This document shows positions 48,629-60,641 of a stretch of 64,000 nucleotides of DNA, one piece after another. The stretch is from positions 9,138,159 through 9,202,158 of the forward strand of contig NW_002060944.1 in assembly GCF_000150275.1 (NCBI RefSeq). The letters run 5' to 3'. The notes under the pieces are model-generated. The model had not been told where the DNA came from. It saw only the letters and a list, made by a program, of their open reading frames with translations, and did not search any database. This stretch comes from Trichoplax adhaerens. Taxonomy: Eukaryota; Placozoa; Uniplacotomia; Trichoplacea; Trichoplacidae. The stretch's first letter is position 1. Every line of letters starts with the position of its first letter. The position numbers and the translations under genes are program-made.

Positions 48629-49092
48629 GTGTTTGCCATAATTGATCGACCGAAGTAGGCCAAGTGTCTGTCCGTCCAAAGGAGTTCCAGGTATTTTTCT
48701 AGTAGTCTATATAACTACGCCAACTTGGTAGCAAGTACTCCATATGTTCCTGGAGTTAGAAGGACGGTATAGTCTTCTAGTCACGGTTAGAACAGTACCC
48801 TATACAATGGAACTTACTAATCGTACATGCGCATACTGAATGATTGAAGTGTTTGCCACAATTTATCGACCCAAGTAGGCCAAGTGTCTGTCCGTCCAGA
48901 GGAGTTTCCAGGTATTTCAATACCTTTATGATCTATATCACATACAGTATACTATGACGACGCCAACTTGGTAGCAAGTACTCTATGTGTTCCTGGAGTT
49001 ACAACGACAGTATAGTCTTTTAGTCACGGTTAGAACAGTACCCTATACAATGAAGCTTACTAAATCGTACATGCGCATACTGAAGGATTCTA
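48629..49092. repeat. Two-copy direct repeat, about 222 bp
   Basis: Copies begin at about 48629 and 48850 with GTGTTTGCCA. They share GTAGGCCAAGTGTCTGTCCG, GCCAACTTGGTAGCAAGTAC, TGTTCCTGGAGTTA and TAGTCACGGTTAGAACAGTA. The second copy has a short insertion near 48920-48950. A palindromic GTACAGTGTACAGTAC cluster follows at about 49100-49136. Confidence 0.9.
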
Positions 49093-49607
49093 TGAATACA
49101 GTACTTGTACTGTAGAGTACAGTGTACAGTACAGACCTTTAGAGTCTCTAGTGTGCAATATGCTGTAGTGCTGGTTGATACGGTTGGAAAGTTCCAACCA
49201 TAATTCCTATACAAACCCTAGTAAAGATTTCGCGACTTTTCTACAGTAATATGCGGCGTTATGCGCACGAGCAATGCCCATAAACTCATTCCACGGTCTC
49301 TAGTCTCCACCAGCTGTACTGATTCATTGATTGAGGCGTTGAGAGGTGACCTGACCTAAGCAAAATGGCGATTGCCATGGTAGCACTAACTTGAGACTGC
49401 AGAGAAATCAACTCTCATGTTGTTGCAATTTCAACACAGCGTTTACCTACTTCATTGATGGTCCATTAAATCCTTCAAAGTGAAGCCATTTCTCTCCAAC
49501 TCTAGGCAAGGCATTTCAGTGGTGTCACAAGATTGCACTAGTAGCTCATCTTTTCTTCAATGATATTCAAGCAATTATCCAGGAAATTGAGTAGGATATC
49601 AAAATCA
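49093..49607. other. Upstream region of ELAC2
   Basis: It presumably contains the promoter and 5' UTR of the ELAC2 gene. No other gene is seen. Confidence 0.4.
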
Positions 49608-52600
49608 ATGTCTGCCTCCAAGCTAAATAAAGTATATCTTCAAATCTTGGGTAACGGTAGCAAAGATGCTCCTGCTTCTTTCCTACTCTTTACGGAAAAT
49701 CAAAGGTATCAAGTCTACCTGATGGATTGATTTAGAATAGGATAGCCTTGAACGTTATTGATGCGAGCATCTAATATCACTACTTGCCAACTTGCAAAGT
49801 TCATATAAAATCGAACCAGTAGCGAAAACAAGTTGATGTTAATTTCCATTCTGAATAATCCAATTAAAAAAAGCACATCTCGGAAATGCTCATTATTGCA
49901 CTTGAATAGTTTTAGTGGATACTGATAAATATGCAAGCTTACTCTAGACTTTGATATCGATGACGATAGGCGCTAATACTCGTATTTGAAGAAGAAAATG
50001 ATTCATTCATTTTACACACCCAAACTGCATCTCTATTTTACGCTAATGTCACCTCGATCACATCCTAATATACGCTTATCGACGATATTTTAGGTATCTA
50101 TTTAATTGCGGTGCAGGTATACAAAGAATAATCAATCGAAATCGGTAAGATGGACGATAGACTGCAATTGCATCAATTGGAATTTACAGATCATAGGAGT
50201 GATGATCAATTCTAAATCAATCATCGTAGCATACATGAAATAATGCTTAAATTTGACGTAGGATTAAGATCCATCCGTTAAAGCTAAGAAATATTTTTAT
50301 GACTCGTGCTGATTTCAATGCGGTTGGCGGCTTACCAGGTAAATCGTAATAGCACTCTTTCTACCTGATATCTTGATGACATGTCATACCGTTTTGCATC
50401 AATACTAATAGCTATGATAATACCATGACCGATGCATAGGCCTCGCGCTTACCATTAATGAAGAAGATGATATTAAAACCCCGATCAATTTATGGGGACC
50501 GCCCAGTCTCGTGAGTTGTTTTCTTATACAAGCAATAGCGATCTTAGTAATTGGTATTTGTTTTCAAATCATGTTTTCAACAACTTGCAGGAAGCCTACA
50601 TTAATGCCACTAGGTTTTACATTTTCCATCAAAAACTGAACTTCAGTATGTCCGATATCATTTTCATTTATTATTATCTTTGAATAAGATTAACAATATG
50701 AATAGTATGCCTTTACCAAGCTTTACTATTAAATGAACGTATATTGATTTGTTAAAGATGCCCATAATCCTGATTATACGTACTATTCGTATATTCAATA
50801 AGTTTACATCATGTGATTATTAGAGTAACAATCACCAGCGTAAAAAGTTCGGCAATCTGTTTGACGATCTTAATTGATTACAGTCAGTGAATGTTCCAGT
50901 AACCTGGACTTTCAATCTTGCACTCTTAGGGCATTTAACATTTACTAATGATACACCCTATTTTCAAGATGAAAACATCAAGTTATGGCCTGTTGTTATT
51001 GATGGTTAGTTGTTGATATTCAAATTAGCCTACATCTTTTATTGATATACGAGTAATTTGTGCAATCTATTCTAAAATTTTTACTAGATGTGGGCTCATC
51101 ACTTTATGAGACTTCCGAAGGTAACGTATATTTTAAGTATCAAAAGTGATAATCTGACATAGTCATAGTTAGGTGTACCTTTAAAGGATCAAATTGAACA
51201 TCATCCAGATTCCGAGGCATCAATGAATAAAAATAAAAAAATGAAAGTTTCCGAAGAAAGATTTCCTACATCTCATGTTTATAATTATCAAAATCCTCAG
51301 CAACCTACCATTATTAGCTACATCTGTCAGGTTATAGTTTATTAATGGTTAAGAATGGATCTATTTGTTACCTAACATAAGCCACTTATTATTCTTCAAT
51401 ACATTAGTATTTTACTTCGGCTATGACAAATGGTATTATAAATCGATGATACAAAGCTATAGCAATTTATTATATTTCTAAATAATGGTCGTCTTATTTC
51501 TCCATCTTTAATTCAGCTTTCACAATTACCAGGAAAATTTTTGAACGATAAAGCTGAAGCATTAGGTGTACCTAAGTATGCATTAGCTAGCTTATATGAA
51601 TGGTTTCAATGCACACTTTTACTACAGAAATAAATAATTTAATCGAAAATAATTGTCCATAAACAGCAACAAATTGAGAAAATCGCTGATAATGGGACAA
51701 ACTATTACTCTCCGGAATGGCACTGTGGTAATTCTATAGTTATCATTGATACCTCCAACATGTAGCATTCTTTTAAGAACAAAATATTAAAGATTTGCGC
51801 ATTAGATTTTAATAGGCTGTATAACTTGCAAATGATCATACTTAGGTAAGGCCAGAAGACTGTGTAGGCCCACAAGAGCCAGGAATGGTATTTATGAGTA
51901 TGTTAATATTTGAAATATTTTTGTAAAATGTTTACTATATAAAAAAAAAATAATTAAGTATTGCCACTAGCTATTACTATTGCATAAAAACATTTTTGTA
52001 ACATCCTTAGTCATTCATTGCCCAACTCTGGATCATATCCCTCAACTGGTTGGTTGTAATCGTTTTGAAAGGTATAACTAAGTTGAATAAAATAATCAGA
52101 TGCGCACTTGTGACCAAATGTTCAATTTATTGCCTTACAGTTATTTTACTAATGGCGAAAATCAACAACCAGAATTGATGTTGCATATCTGTCCAATGAA
52201 TGTGATAGAAAATACCGCATACTTGGACTGGACTAAAAAGTATATTTGCTAATGTAGATTTCTATAAAAACCTGTACAAAAACGGAAATTACTAATAATG
52301 ACAACAAATTATATCTATAAAATGGCTAAAGTAAGTAAATACTTCAAATTTTCTTACTATAACTAGATTTGGTCCAAACACGAAGCATTTGGTATTAAAT
52401 TCAGATGTATGCGGTGGAGTAACACCAATTATCTCTGAAGAAAGCTATCACAAATTACATGCTTTAAGTTCAGAAATTTTTCCACTGCTGAAATATAACA
52501 AATTAAGACCCGTAATTATGAGACTGCTTGTATTATTCAATTTCAGTACCTACTATCATACAGTTGCATTACTGATTTATTAGCGTTAACAAAAATGCTG

Positions 52601-54724
52601 TTACCGATTGTATAAGGTTGACAAGAAAGTGCCAAATAACTGGATAATTACCGATACTTTATTAACGTATCATTTCAGACCACGCAGTCTTATGGGTTTC
52701 GACAGGTCTGAGATTTTTTGCTTTATCGCTGCACCTTATTGATCTTTCGACTTGTGCAACTAACGTCAATTTTAATTATTCGATAGGTCAAAGATTTTGC
52801 AAGAAACGAACGTAAATTCGATTGTGGAAAAGATTAATAATCGAATGGATATCAAAAATGCTATACAATTTAGTAATCAAGACATTTTGGATAGAGAGAA
52901 TCGTACACTATCTGTTAAAGCTACATCACCTGTACAACGCAATCTTATTGGCAGGCACGGTGAAATTGTATTTCTCGGTACCGGCTCCTGCTATCCATCG
53001 AAATATAGAAATGTCTCCTCCATTTTGTTACGTCTAAAGTTGGTCTAGTGTGCATAGCGTAAAATCATTTTAATTAACTACTTAATTAATTTTTAAAATA
53101 ACGTAAATGACGATTTTAATCAATTGAAATTTGAAATTATAAAATTATTATTCCAATTAGTAAGAATAGCTGCATGTTAATGGATTGTGGCGAGGGTACG
53201 TTTGGGCAATTATATCGACACTATGGTAGCGAACTAAGCGATATCTTGCGACAGCTGAAATTTATCTTCATATCCCATATGCACGCTGACCATCATCAGG
53301 TATTAAATAAATATGAATTGATTAATGCTATAATTGATTAAATTACGACTACCTTTCTATTTAGGGTATCGTTGAAGTATTACTGGAGCATAAACGGGCT
53401 ACTCAGGTTAAATTTTACATAACTAATATGTTATTCCTCATCGGCACTCGTAAATACTTGTATTCATGGCAAAAGATTACTGTCTGTCGATCTCTTATAT
53501 CTAACTTTCCTACTAGTCTAAGAAAAGAACCTGATTAGCAACTAAATTACGCATTACTATTTAGAGTACCGATGGATATTATTCACCTCTTTATGTTATT
53601 GGACCATGGGCAATAAACAAGTTCTTAAACGAATATAATTCGTATTTTGAAAGTGTACAATGGAGGTAACTAGATACTGATTACCATTTCCTTTATCGTT
53701 AATTGTTGACCTAATATGAAAAACAAACTTGCTGCTGCATACTTATACTCTTGTTGTATTTTAGATTTATGTCAGCCACAGAATTCTTTAAGGAAGTTTG
53801 TGTATTTAGTGATGTAGTAAAAACCGAATTAGGCATTATAAAAGTTAGGAAAATCATGATTTAATTAATCTTTGTAGCAGGCCATGCTTTATCCTATTGC
53901 AAGAAATAACCGATTACTCTTATATTGTTAGCTGAAAACCGTTTATGCAGATCACTGTAAAGGAGCTTTTTGCATAGCTCTAACACACAGAGAAGGCTGG
54001 AAGCTAGCTTATTCAGGCGATACCCAACCAAGTTCTAAATTTGTTGAAATTGGTTCATATCTACCAATAACTTTTTCGTTTCATTAAAATGAGAAGTTCT
54101 TGTAATATAAAGTGCTCATTGTTATGTAATTAATGCCTACATCTAATAGGTAAGGATGCAGACGTATTAATACATGAAGCCACTTTCGAAGATGATTTAG
54201 TCGATGAAGCCAGAAGTAGAAAGCACAGGTTAATTTTTTATTTCAAGTCTTTACTATAAAAATTTTTTCACCATTCTTAAATTAAAAATTATGGTTACTC
54301 TGATTAATTATGTATACTCGTATTCTTATTTCTTAAAATGCATTATGAATGCTTGCTATTTACCTAATTCAATTCGATCCTATTCTATAGCACGACATCC
54401 GAAGCAATTGAAATTGGTGTTAAAATGAATGCAAAATTTACCATTCTTACGCATTTCAGCCAACGGTATCCTAAAATTCCAGCTTTTAGTGAGAATTATA
54501 GCGATCGAACTGGAATCGCTTATGACCACATGACGGTAACCGCAGTAATTTTATTACTCTTTTACGTGTTAAACTATTTGAGACTGCCGTATTGTTGTTG
54601 ATGATGTTAACGTTACCTGTATACAAATTTTGATTAGGTAAACTCTGAAAGTATCCTTTTCCTACCAAGATTACTAAAACCTCTTAATATAATTTTTAAA
54701 GAGGAAGAAGAAATAGAAGACTAA
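49608..54724 (+). CDS. ELAC2: Long-form tRNase Z (ELAC2), tRNA 3'-end endonuclease
   Basis: Twenty-five exons. The first eight are 49608-49705, 50094-50144, 50230-50257, 50284-50338, 50440-50510, 50591-50645, 50930-51004 and 51088-51120. Next: 51173-51330, 51517-51575, 51667-51727, 51846-51897, 52011-52071, 52141-52239, 52367-52511, 52617-52705, 52787-53038 and 53161-53299. Last: 53365-53406, 53565-53665, 53765-53843, 53932-54052, 54150-54228, 54391-54535 and 54638-54724. In-phase total 744 residues. The N-terminal half is the degenerate beta-lactamase fold: KVYLQILGNGSKD, YLFNCGAGIQR, IFMTRADFNAVGGLPG. The C-terminal half is catalytic: FLGTGSCYPSKYRNVS, MDCGEGTFGQL, HMHADH at 520-525, H609, YSGDT with D631, and HFSQRY with H689, all zinc ligands or neighbours in the family. 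It removes 3' trailers from precursor tRNAs in nucleus and mitochondria. Exon 3 is the only weak call, because the following intron would be 26 bp. Confidence 0.96.
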
Positions 54725-57303
54725 TTTCCATTATGTGAAAATAGTTATCAACTAGTTTACATGTCGTAAAAATAAAACTTAAAGGCCAATTTGTTTAAAA
54801 ATTGCCCAGCAATACTGTATTAACGAACCAAAGCAATCAAAACTTTATTGTTACTGAAAATAGATTGTTATTACTTACAGCTGCTAATATCGATTATTAC
54901 GCTACTAACAGGTATAATTATCATTTTCTAAGGCAAAATAAATTTTTTATGATAGCACGTAATAAGTAACGAGACACTTTTTTAAGGAAGGTTTGAGTTA
55001 TTAAGAAATAGCTAATTTCTAACTCAGATTGTACCAATGCAGTATGCAAAAAATGGATAATAACGTTGATGGACAACATTCGCATCGGTGAAACATTTAC
55101 AAAAATGCTATTCAAGAAAATTTACTAAGCATAGTCGGCATAGAATACCTTAAACGGAATAAATTAAATTTTAAGACATGGCTACAATAGTTTTCGATAA
55201 GGAATACATGCTTATGAATATATAAAATTTGATCATACTACTATAGATTTCCTTTTTTAACGCTGTCACCATCTACGGTACTAATTGTAAACTATAGAAA
55301 TTGAAAAGAAACAGTGGGTATTATGGGCTTTAAAATTTTTCATAATGAGACCACTGACTATAACTAATAGCTGTTATTAACTGTAACGACATTTGTGGTT
55401 TTAATTCATTTCTCATGCATGCGAGTTATAAAAATTTAGATAGAATGTAATTAAATTACTCAAACTTGTTTGTTACGATAAAGCCAATAGCTGCAAGACA
55501 TCATATTGATTCGTTGACGTAGTCATGAAGTCAATTTTGCTATCGACGAGTCTGGTGTCTGGTAGTGTCTAGACTCTGACTATTTGTCCATGTCAGCTTC
55601 GTGCAGGGTAGGTTGTATAGCTTCATGATTATCGTCATAAGACTTATATAAGAGCTACAGCAAGAACTGACTTGAGCGTATTAGATAAACAACAATCATA
55701 TTAATTCCGATTTTGGTAATCGTAGACAAATTGGAGTCGATTGGAATTAGAATTGTTTTTACTAATAACAAGATTGTATTACCATTTTAAAAATGGCGTT
55801 TTGCCAGATCTCTACGTCAGAAAATACAACTCAGATACCAGGTTAATATACGTAAATGGGTCTGTTTTACTAAGGGCGTTGCTGAGACACTCTATTAAAT
55901 GTTGGACGTCAAGTTACTAATACAGTACAGTCATCTAGCAGATTCCTCATAAGCACTTCAAATTTACAGATTACTTGCTCGCTAGTTTATATCATGCCTC
56001 ATTTTTGAATAATAAAATGAATACTATTATAGATATTGTTGTACGATTACTATAATTGAAAAAGCGGTACTCATTCGATGTTATCAACTCTTGTACTAAT
56101 CTCACATAACGCAATATTTATTAATGTAGATTTAACGTAGACTGAAATATACCGCGCTCGATAAACACTGTAATATGAATATTACTACTGCACTGTAGCA
56201 ATTCTTAAACACTGTATTTTTGTATCCCGTTGTGCTCATCTGTATCAATTCCTTATGTTTTGTTGATACCTTGTAAGAGCGTAGTCCTATGTTGCAAGGA
56301 TATCAATAAATAAATAAATAAATAAACAAGCCACGTTACAGTGTCTTCAGGTTTACAGTACTAATGTTTCTAAATTTGCTAGACTGACAGAGCGACTCTA
56401 TTCGAACTTGATTGAGAGAAATGTAACCTACAGTAACTCTATTAGGTCTTTTAATACTGTATACTAAAACAGCGTATATATAGTAACAATAGAGAATTTA
56501 CCGGTTTATATAGGTAGAAATGTGAATTACCACCACTAGCCACAATCAGGATAGTTGGACAATTGCTATTAATTCTCATTTTATTTAATTAGCAGATGAA
56601 TAATTTCAAACTTGATTAGAAAAGTGAAGGGTCCGATTTCAATAAATTTTTCTTTGTAATCGTGATTACAAAAAGGCAATATTAGATTGCTGCTGTACAG
56701 TATACACAGTATCAATCTATTTCACACCAGAAATTGAATAAAAGTAAATGTGAAGGTAATTGTCGTTGTCTAGCGATCAAAATACTAGAGTACTTTATCG
56801 TAGAACAAATAGAACTGTCTTTAATAATCAACATAAAGCAGTAGTTGTAGTATTTGTAAAATAATTGTGTTGATAGCTTACAGTTATCAACCTCACTACA
56901 GCCTAGTTTTCATGCAATTTATTCAGCTTAGGATCCTTAAAGTCTCTAAAAGTCTCTTATATTGTGGCGATTTCACAGTTTCTTGTACTGCAAAATATTG
57001 TAATAAATTGGTAGATTAATATCTTGGCAGACTTTGTAACATGCACATAGAGTGTAAATTTACTATTAGGTAATTAATTATAACTGTGCATAAAAACTTT
57101 TGGCAATAAAGTGCTTATGACGACGTAAATCCACACGTTAAACTATGACTATTCTAATCAAATACGTAAGCTAGAGTTATGAGGCTATTGAACAAGTCAA
57201 GGCTAGTAAAGTTAGTAAAGATTCATTAATAAATTAAATTAAATTTTTTATAGTAAAGTAAGCCATTGAGATTCGTATAACGTAAAGTACAATATCAATG
57301 CGC
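54725..57303. other. Intergenic, AT-rich, no gene seen
   Basis: Only short frames are present. A (AAAT)n run lies at about 56306-56323. No domain or exon chain was recognised. Confidence 0.5.
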
Positions 57304-58325
57304 TTAATCTATTACTTGATTGCAATTACCTTTAGAAACATCAACGGAATCAGCTTGATCCATTCTTTCTTTAGCAAATTTTAGAGTGGTATCTCTTGCT
57401 GAGCCACGCAGGCCTTGCATGTATTTTATCAAGGTTTTAAAATCACTTTCACTAACCTAAAACACATTTATTAATGTATTCGTTACTCTCCTTTATAATT
57501 CAATTTACATCATATTAGTCAATTTCAACGACACATACTCAATTACTGTATAGAAGCACAGTGCAGTATTAATTATAATTAACCTAGTGATGATACGAGT
57601 ATAATTTTAGAGCTCATGACCGCTTTACTGCTGTACTGTACTGTATACAAGTTGGACACAATCATCATCATGCTACCTGTACGCGTAAATGGATAATGAT
57701 TTCTCTACTGTCTATAAAGACAATTAGGCTGTGGCATTATTGCAGACTGTAGCTCTGGAACAAGCTATTCAGAAACTATATAGTACCTACAAAGCTGGCA
57801 TTGACTAGAATATGCCATTTCCATAAACTATGCATATCGTCCATTGCACAGTGGAACATGATGATCGAGATGAATTAATGGAAAAAATGACTATAAATCT
57901 CTTACAGTCAATCAACTACAGTAGTATCATTTTGATAATCTTCCATATGTAAATCGATGGAAATGCACTATGATTTGCGTCTAGAGGCTAGAGTAGCTTT
58001 AAAAATGTTGAGGATATCCATTGGTCTATACCGCGTACTCGTCAGTCTGCAAATAGTCCTTTACCTTACTGACATCCATCATATTTTTCAGTAACCAAAC
58101 TTGCCTATTCTTTTTAAATGACCAATTGGATCGATCATCTTGCCATTTTCTTAGATAATCTATAGCAGGATGGGTATCATTGCCGGTCGTAGTATCCTGT
58201 AATTTTGGATCAGGGACGGAGGCATTTTCTGTAGATGCCAGACCTTTCTGATTAAGCTTATTCTTTGCTTTGCTCTTCCTCGACTTGTTCTTCTTATTCT
58301 TCTTCTTCTTATTATTGGTTTTCAT
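57304..58325 (-). CDS. C7orf50: C7orf50-like (DUF2373) conserved protein
   Basis: Two exons, 58065-58325 and 57304-57456, join in phase 0 to give 137 residues. The start is ATG at 58325 (MKTNNKKKKNKKNK), giving a strongly lysine-rich, probably nuclear or nucleolar N-terminus. An open frame continues upstream with no ATG that fits. The conserved part reads AIDYLRKWQDDRSNWSFKKN, then RQVWLLKNMMDVSKV and DFKTLIKYMQGLRGSARD. This matches the W-x-F-x-K-x-RQxWLL pattern of the C7orf50 family of small conserved eukaryotic proteins, whose molecular role is poorly known. The C-terminus ends GNCNQVID if the possible donor at AAAG|GTAATT is ignored. Confidence 0.85.
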
Positions 58326-58629
58326 CTTGTCCTCTATGCAATTGTGTACCGTATTAGACAGTATCAATACAACGATTGCATTCACAACAGCTTAATCCTC
58401 CTTGGTTTTAATTGCAGTCTTTGCAAAAGATAGAAGAGCCAATTGAATTATTATTGCTTGGCTGCAGCCATTCTGCATCTTGCCATTTCAGCTAGTCTCG
58501 GTTTCATTTGGTCAGAAGCAGAGTCAGCAGTCTCAGGACTGTGTCGACAGCCTATAGTGTCTTCGACGATTTGCATTCTCATACAATACATCAACATCTT
58601 GATCAGTGTATCCTACACTGTACTCCACC
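58326..58629. other. Upstream region of the C7orf50-like gene
   Basis: No separate gene was seen. It probably contains the promoter of the minus-strand gene. Confidence 0.4.
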
Positions 58630-59110
58630 GGGCCATGGATGAAGCGAGTCCTTTTTGTCTGTCAGTCTGCACGTTAACTACAGTACACTGGACGGTCTAC
58701 AGTCTATAGTACTGTGCCGTACAGTACACTGTACTGTAGTCTCCGACTGTTCTTGTTGGTCAACTCCTCAGCCTACAGTACGTTGTACTGTACAGTACTG
58801 TAGGTCTATCAGCAGAGCCAGTCCATTTGTCTGTCAGTCTATGCCCAATGCAGTACCCATAGCGTACTGTCCAGACTTGTTGGTCAACCCCTTAAAAAGA
58901 AAAGAAGCCTACTGTACAATGTACTGTACATACTGTAACTCTAGAGACCGGTCCCTACTCCATGTACTGTACTGTAGGTCCATCAGTGGAGAGTCCATCT
59001 GTCTGTCAGCCTACCCCCAATACAATGGACAATTGAACAGTCCACAGTCTATAGTACTGTACTTACCTTAGCGTACTGTAGCCTCCCACTGTGCTTGTTG
59101 GTCAACCCCG
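58630..59110. repeat. Direct repeat of about 170 bp with dense GTAC palindromes
   Basis: The string GTCTGTCAGTCT (or GTCTGTCAGCCT) recurs at about 58657, 58829 and 58999. Each copy is followed by a TACAGTACACTG-type palindrome block and then by CTTGTTGGTCAAC at about 58752, 58878 and 59093. This is the densest cluster of TACAGT/GTACTG motifs in the window. Open frames across it are repeat-derived. Confidence 0.8.
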
Positions 59111-60641
59111 AAACCTATCCATGTCAATAAACGGCATGAAAATACACCATACAATACGGGATCCATTGACAATCGCCATACTGTACGTGTTGACGTTGTC
59201 CAAGACGTCAGCACTAGTATAGTGTACAGTATGGTTATGTAGCAAGGGGGTGGGTATCATTTTCAGTACTGTAGTGATTCTATCGTTGACGTCATTGTGA
59301 TGTTGTGATAAGCTGAAACAACCGCCTCAAGGGGCATCGATCATGTCAATATTCTCTCTTAACAATGTCGACAGAAACATCGGAATTACAACAACTGTAA
59401 AATAATACCTCCCATTAAAATAATAGTGCAAACTCAAGGTAAATGAGAGTGCTGTAAGGTGCAGTAGATTATTTTCCAACGGTAGACTGTCGGCTTGTGT
59501 ACAGTGTACAGCATGAATCTACAGCAAATTGTCATGTCCTGTTTAACTTCAATACAGTACAATTGGAGTTTCATAAAAGGAAAAGTGCGTATCTTGTACA
59601 TTTCCAAGTCTGCATTTATTCTAGTAATGGATGAGTAGGTCTTGATGTTATTTTAAACACATGATCTTTACAGTATAATTCAAAAGGAAGATTCCATAGT
59701 GTTGTTTTTGTAACCCACCGTACATCGACGCTGTAGCAAGTTGGTATTCAAGCGTAGTCTGCATCGCCTGTGCCTTGAAGTATTCAATGAAAAAAAAAAA
59801 AAGAAAACAATTTTCTCCCATACAACTATGTGATTGTACAGTATTGGAATACTGTCCCTACGTCGTTGCTGCTACTTAGCCAATGGCTATAACGAGTCGT
59901 CAGAATTGTTGAATTACCCGTGTATACTGTAGCTCACAAGTTGGTTGAATCTATGCTAGTAGTATGCTAGTAGTAATCTACTACAGGATGGAATCACTAT
60001 GTAATCAAGTGACACTGTTAATTTATCTTATTGTAATGCTTGTCGAAAATGTTGGAAGTAAACCGTTAGTTAATTAATTTTAATTTGTTGCATGGAGGTA
60101 GGAAAGGATCCATTGTTGATCGTTCTAGTGTACACTGTCCAGTACACAGTATACAGTACTGTAGATTGTTGATTTTGGTTGATGATTAGCCTGACTCCAC
60201 TACAGTACCGAGTGCAGTAGGCTACAGTACGTCGTCTACAGTCAGTAGCACTGTACACTGTACACTAGGGTAACAATGGAAATTGAGACGTTTAGACGCT
60301 TGGCCAGTTTTCGTGTTTGGACGTTAAATACACATCGAGACAACCGACGCCAAGTCCTGACGTCCATATGTCCCATGTGCTGTATAGGACTGTACAGTGT
60401 ACAGTACCAAGCTGCTGGCTCGGAGGACTGTAGACTAGTGGACACACCGTAGACTAATAGGTACTCAGCGTTGAGCGAGTATTACAGTACTGTGTATAGT
60501 GGTGCAGCGCACATTTCAGTACTGCACCTACTAGTCAACCATTTAAACCGACCACTGTACTGTACTGTACTGTAAAGTTGCAATTTTTTAACACTCCTCC
60601 GCCTCCAATTCTGTACAGTAGGGCTCTGGACTGATCGCAAA
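59111..60641. other. Repeat-rich spacer upstream of the PKA-R gene
   Basis: No gene is supported. A TGACGTCA octamer occurs at 59287-59294. A poly-A run lies at about 59789-59801. GTACAGTGTACAGT-type palindromes occur near 59219, 59508, 60130-60165, 60248-60268, 60392 and 60557-60575. Confidence 0.5.

Noticed and set aside
58443-59071. 138-codon and 88-codon plus-strand frames
   Set aside because: They lie in the palindrome-rich repeat block and translate the repeat (recurrent CTVQY/YCRSIS-like words), with no domain.
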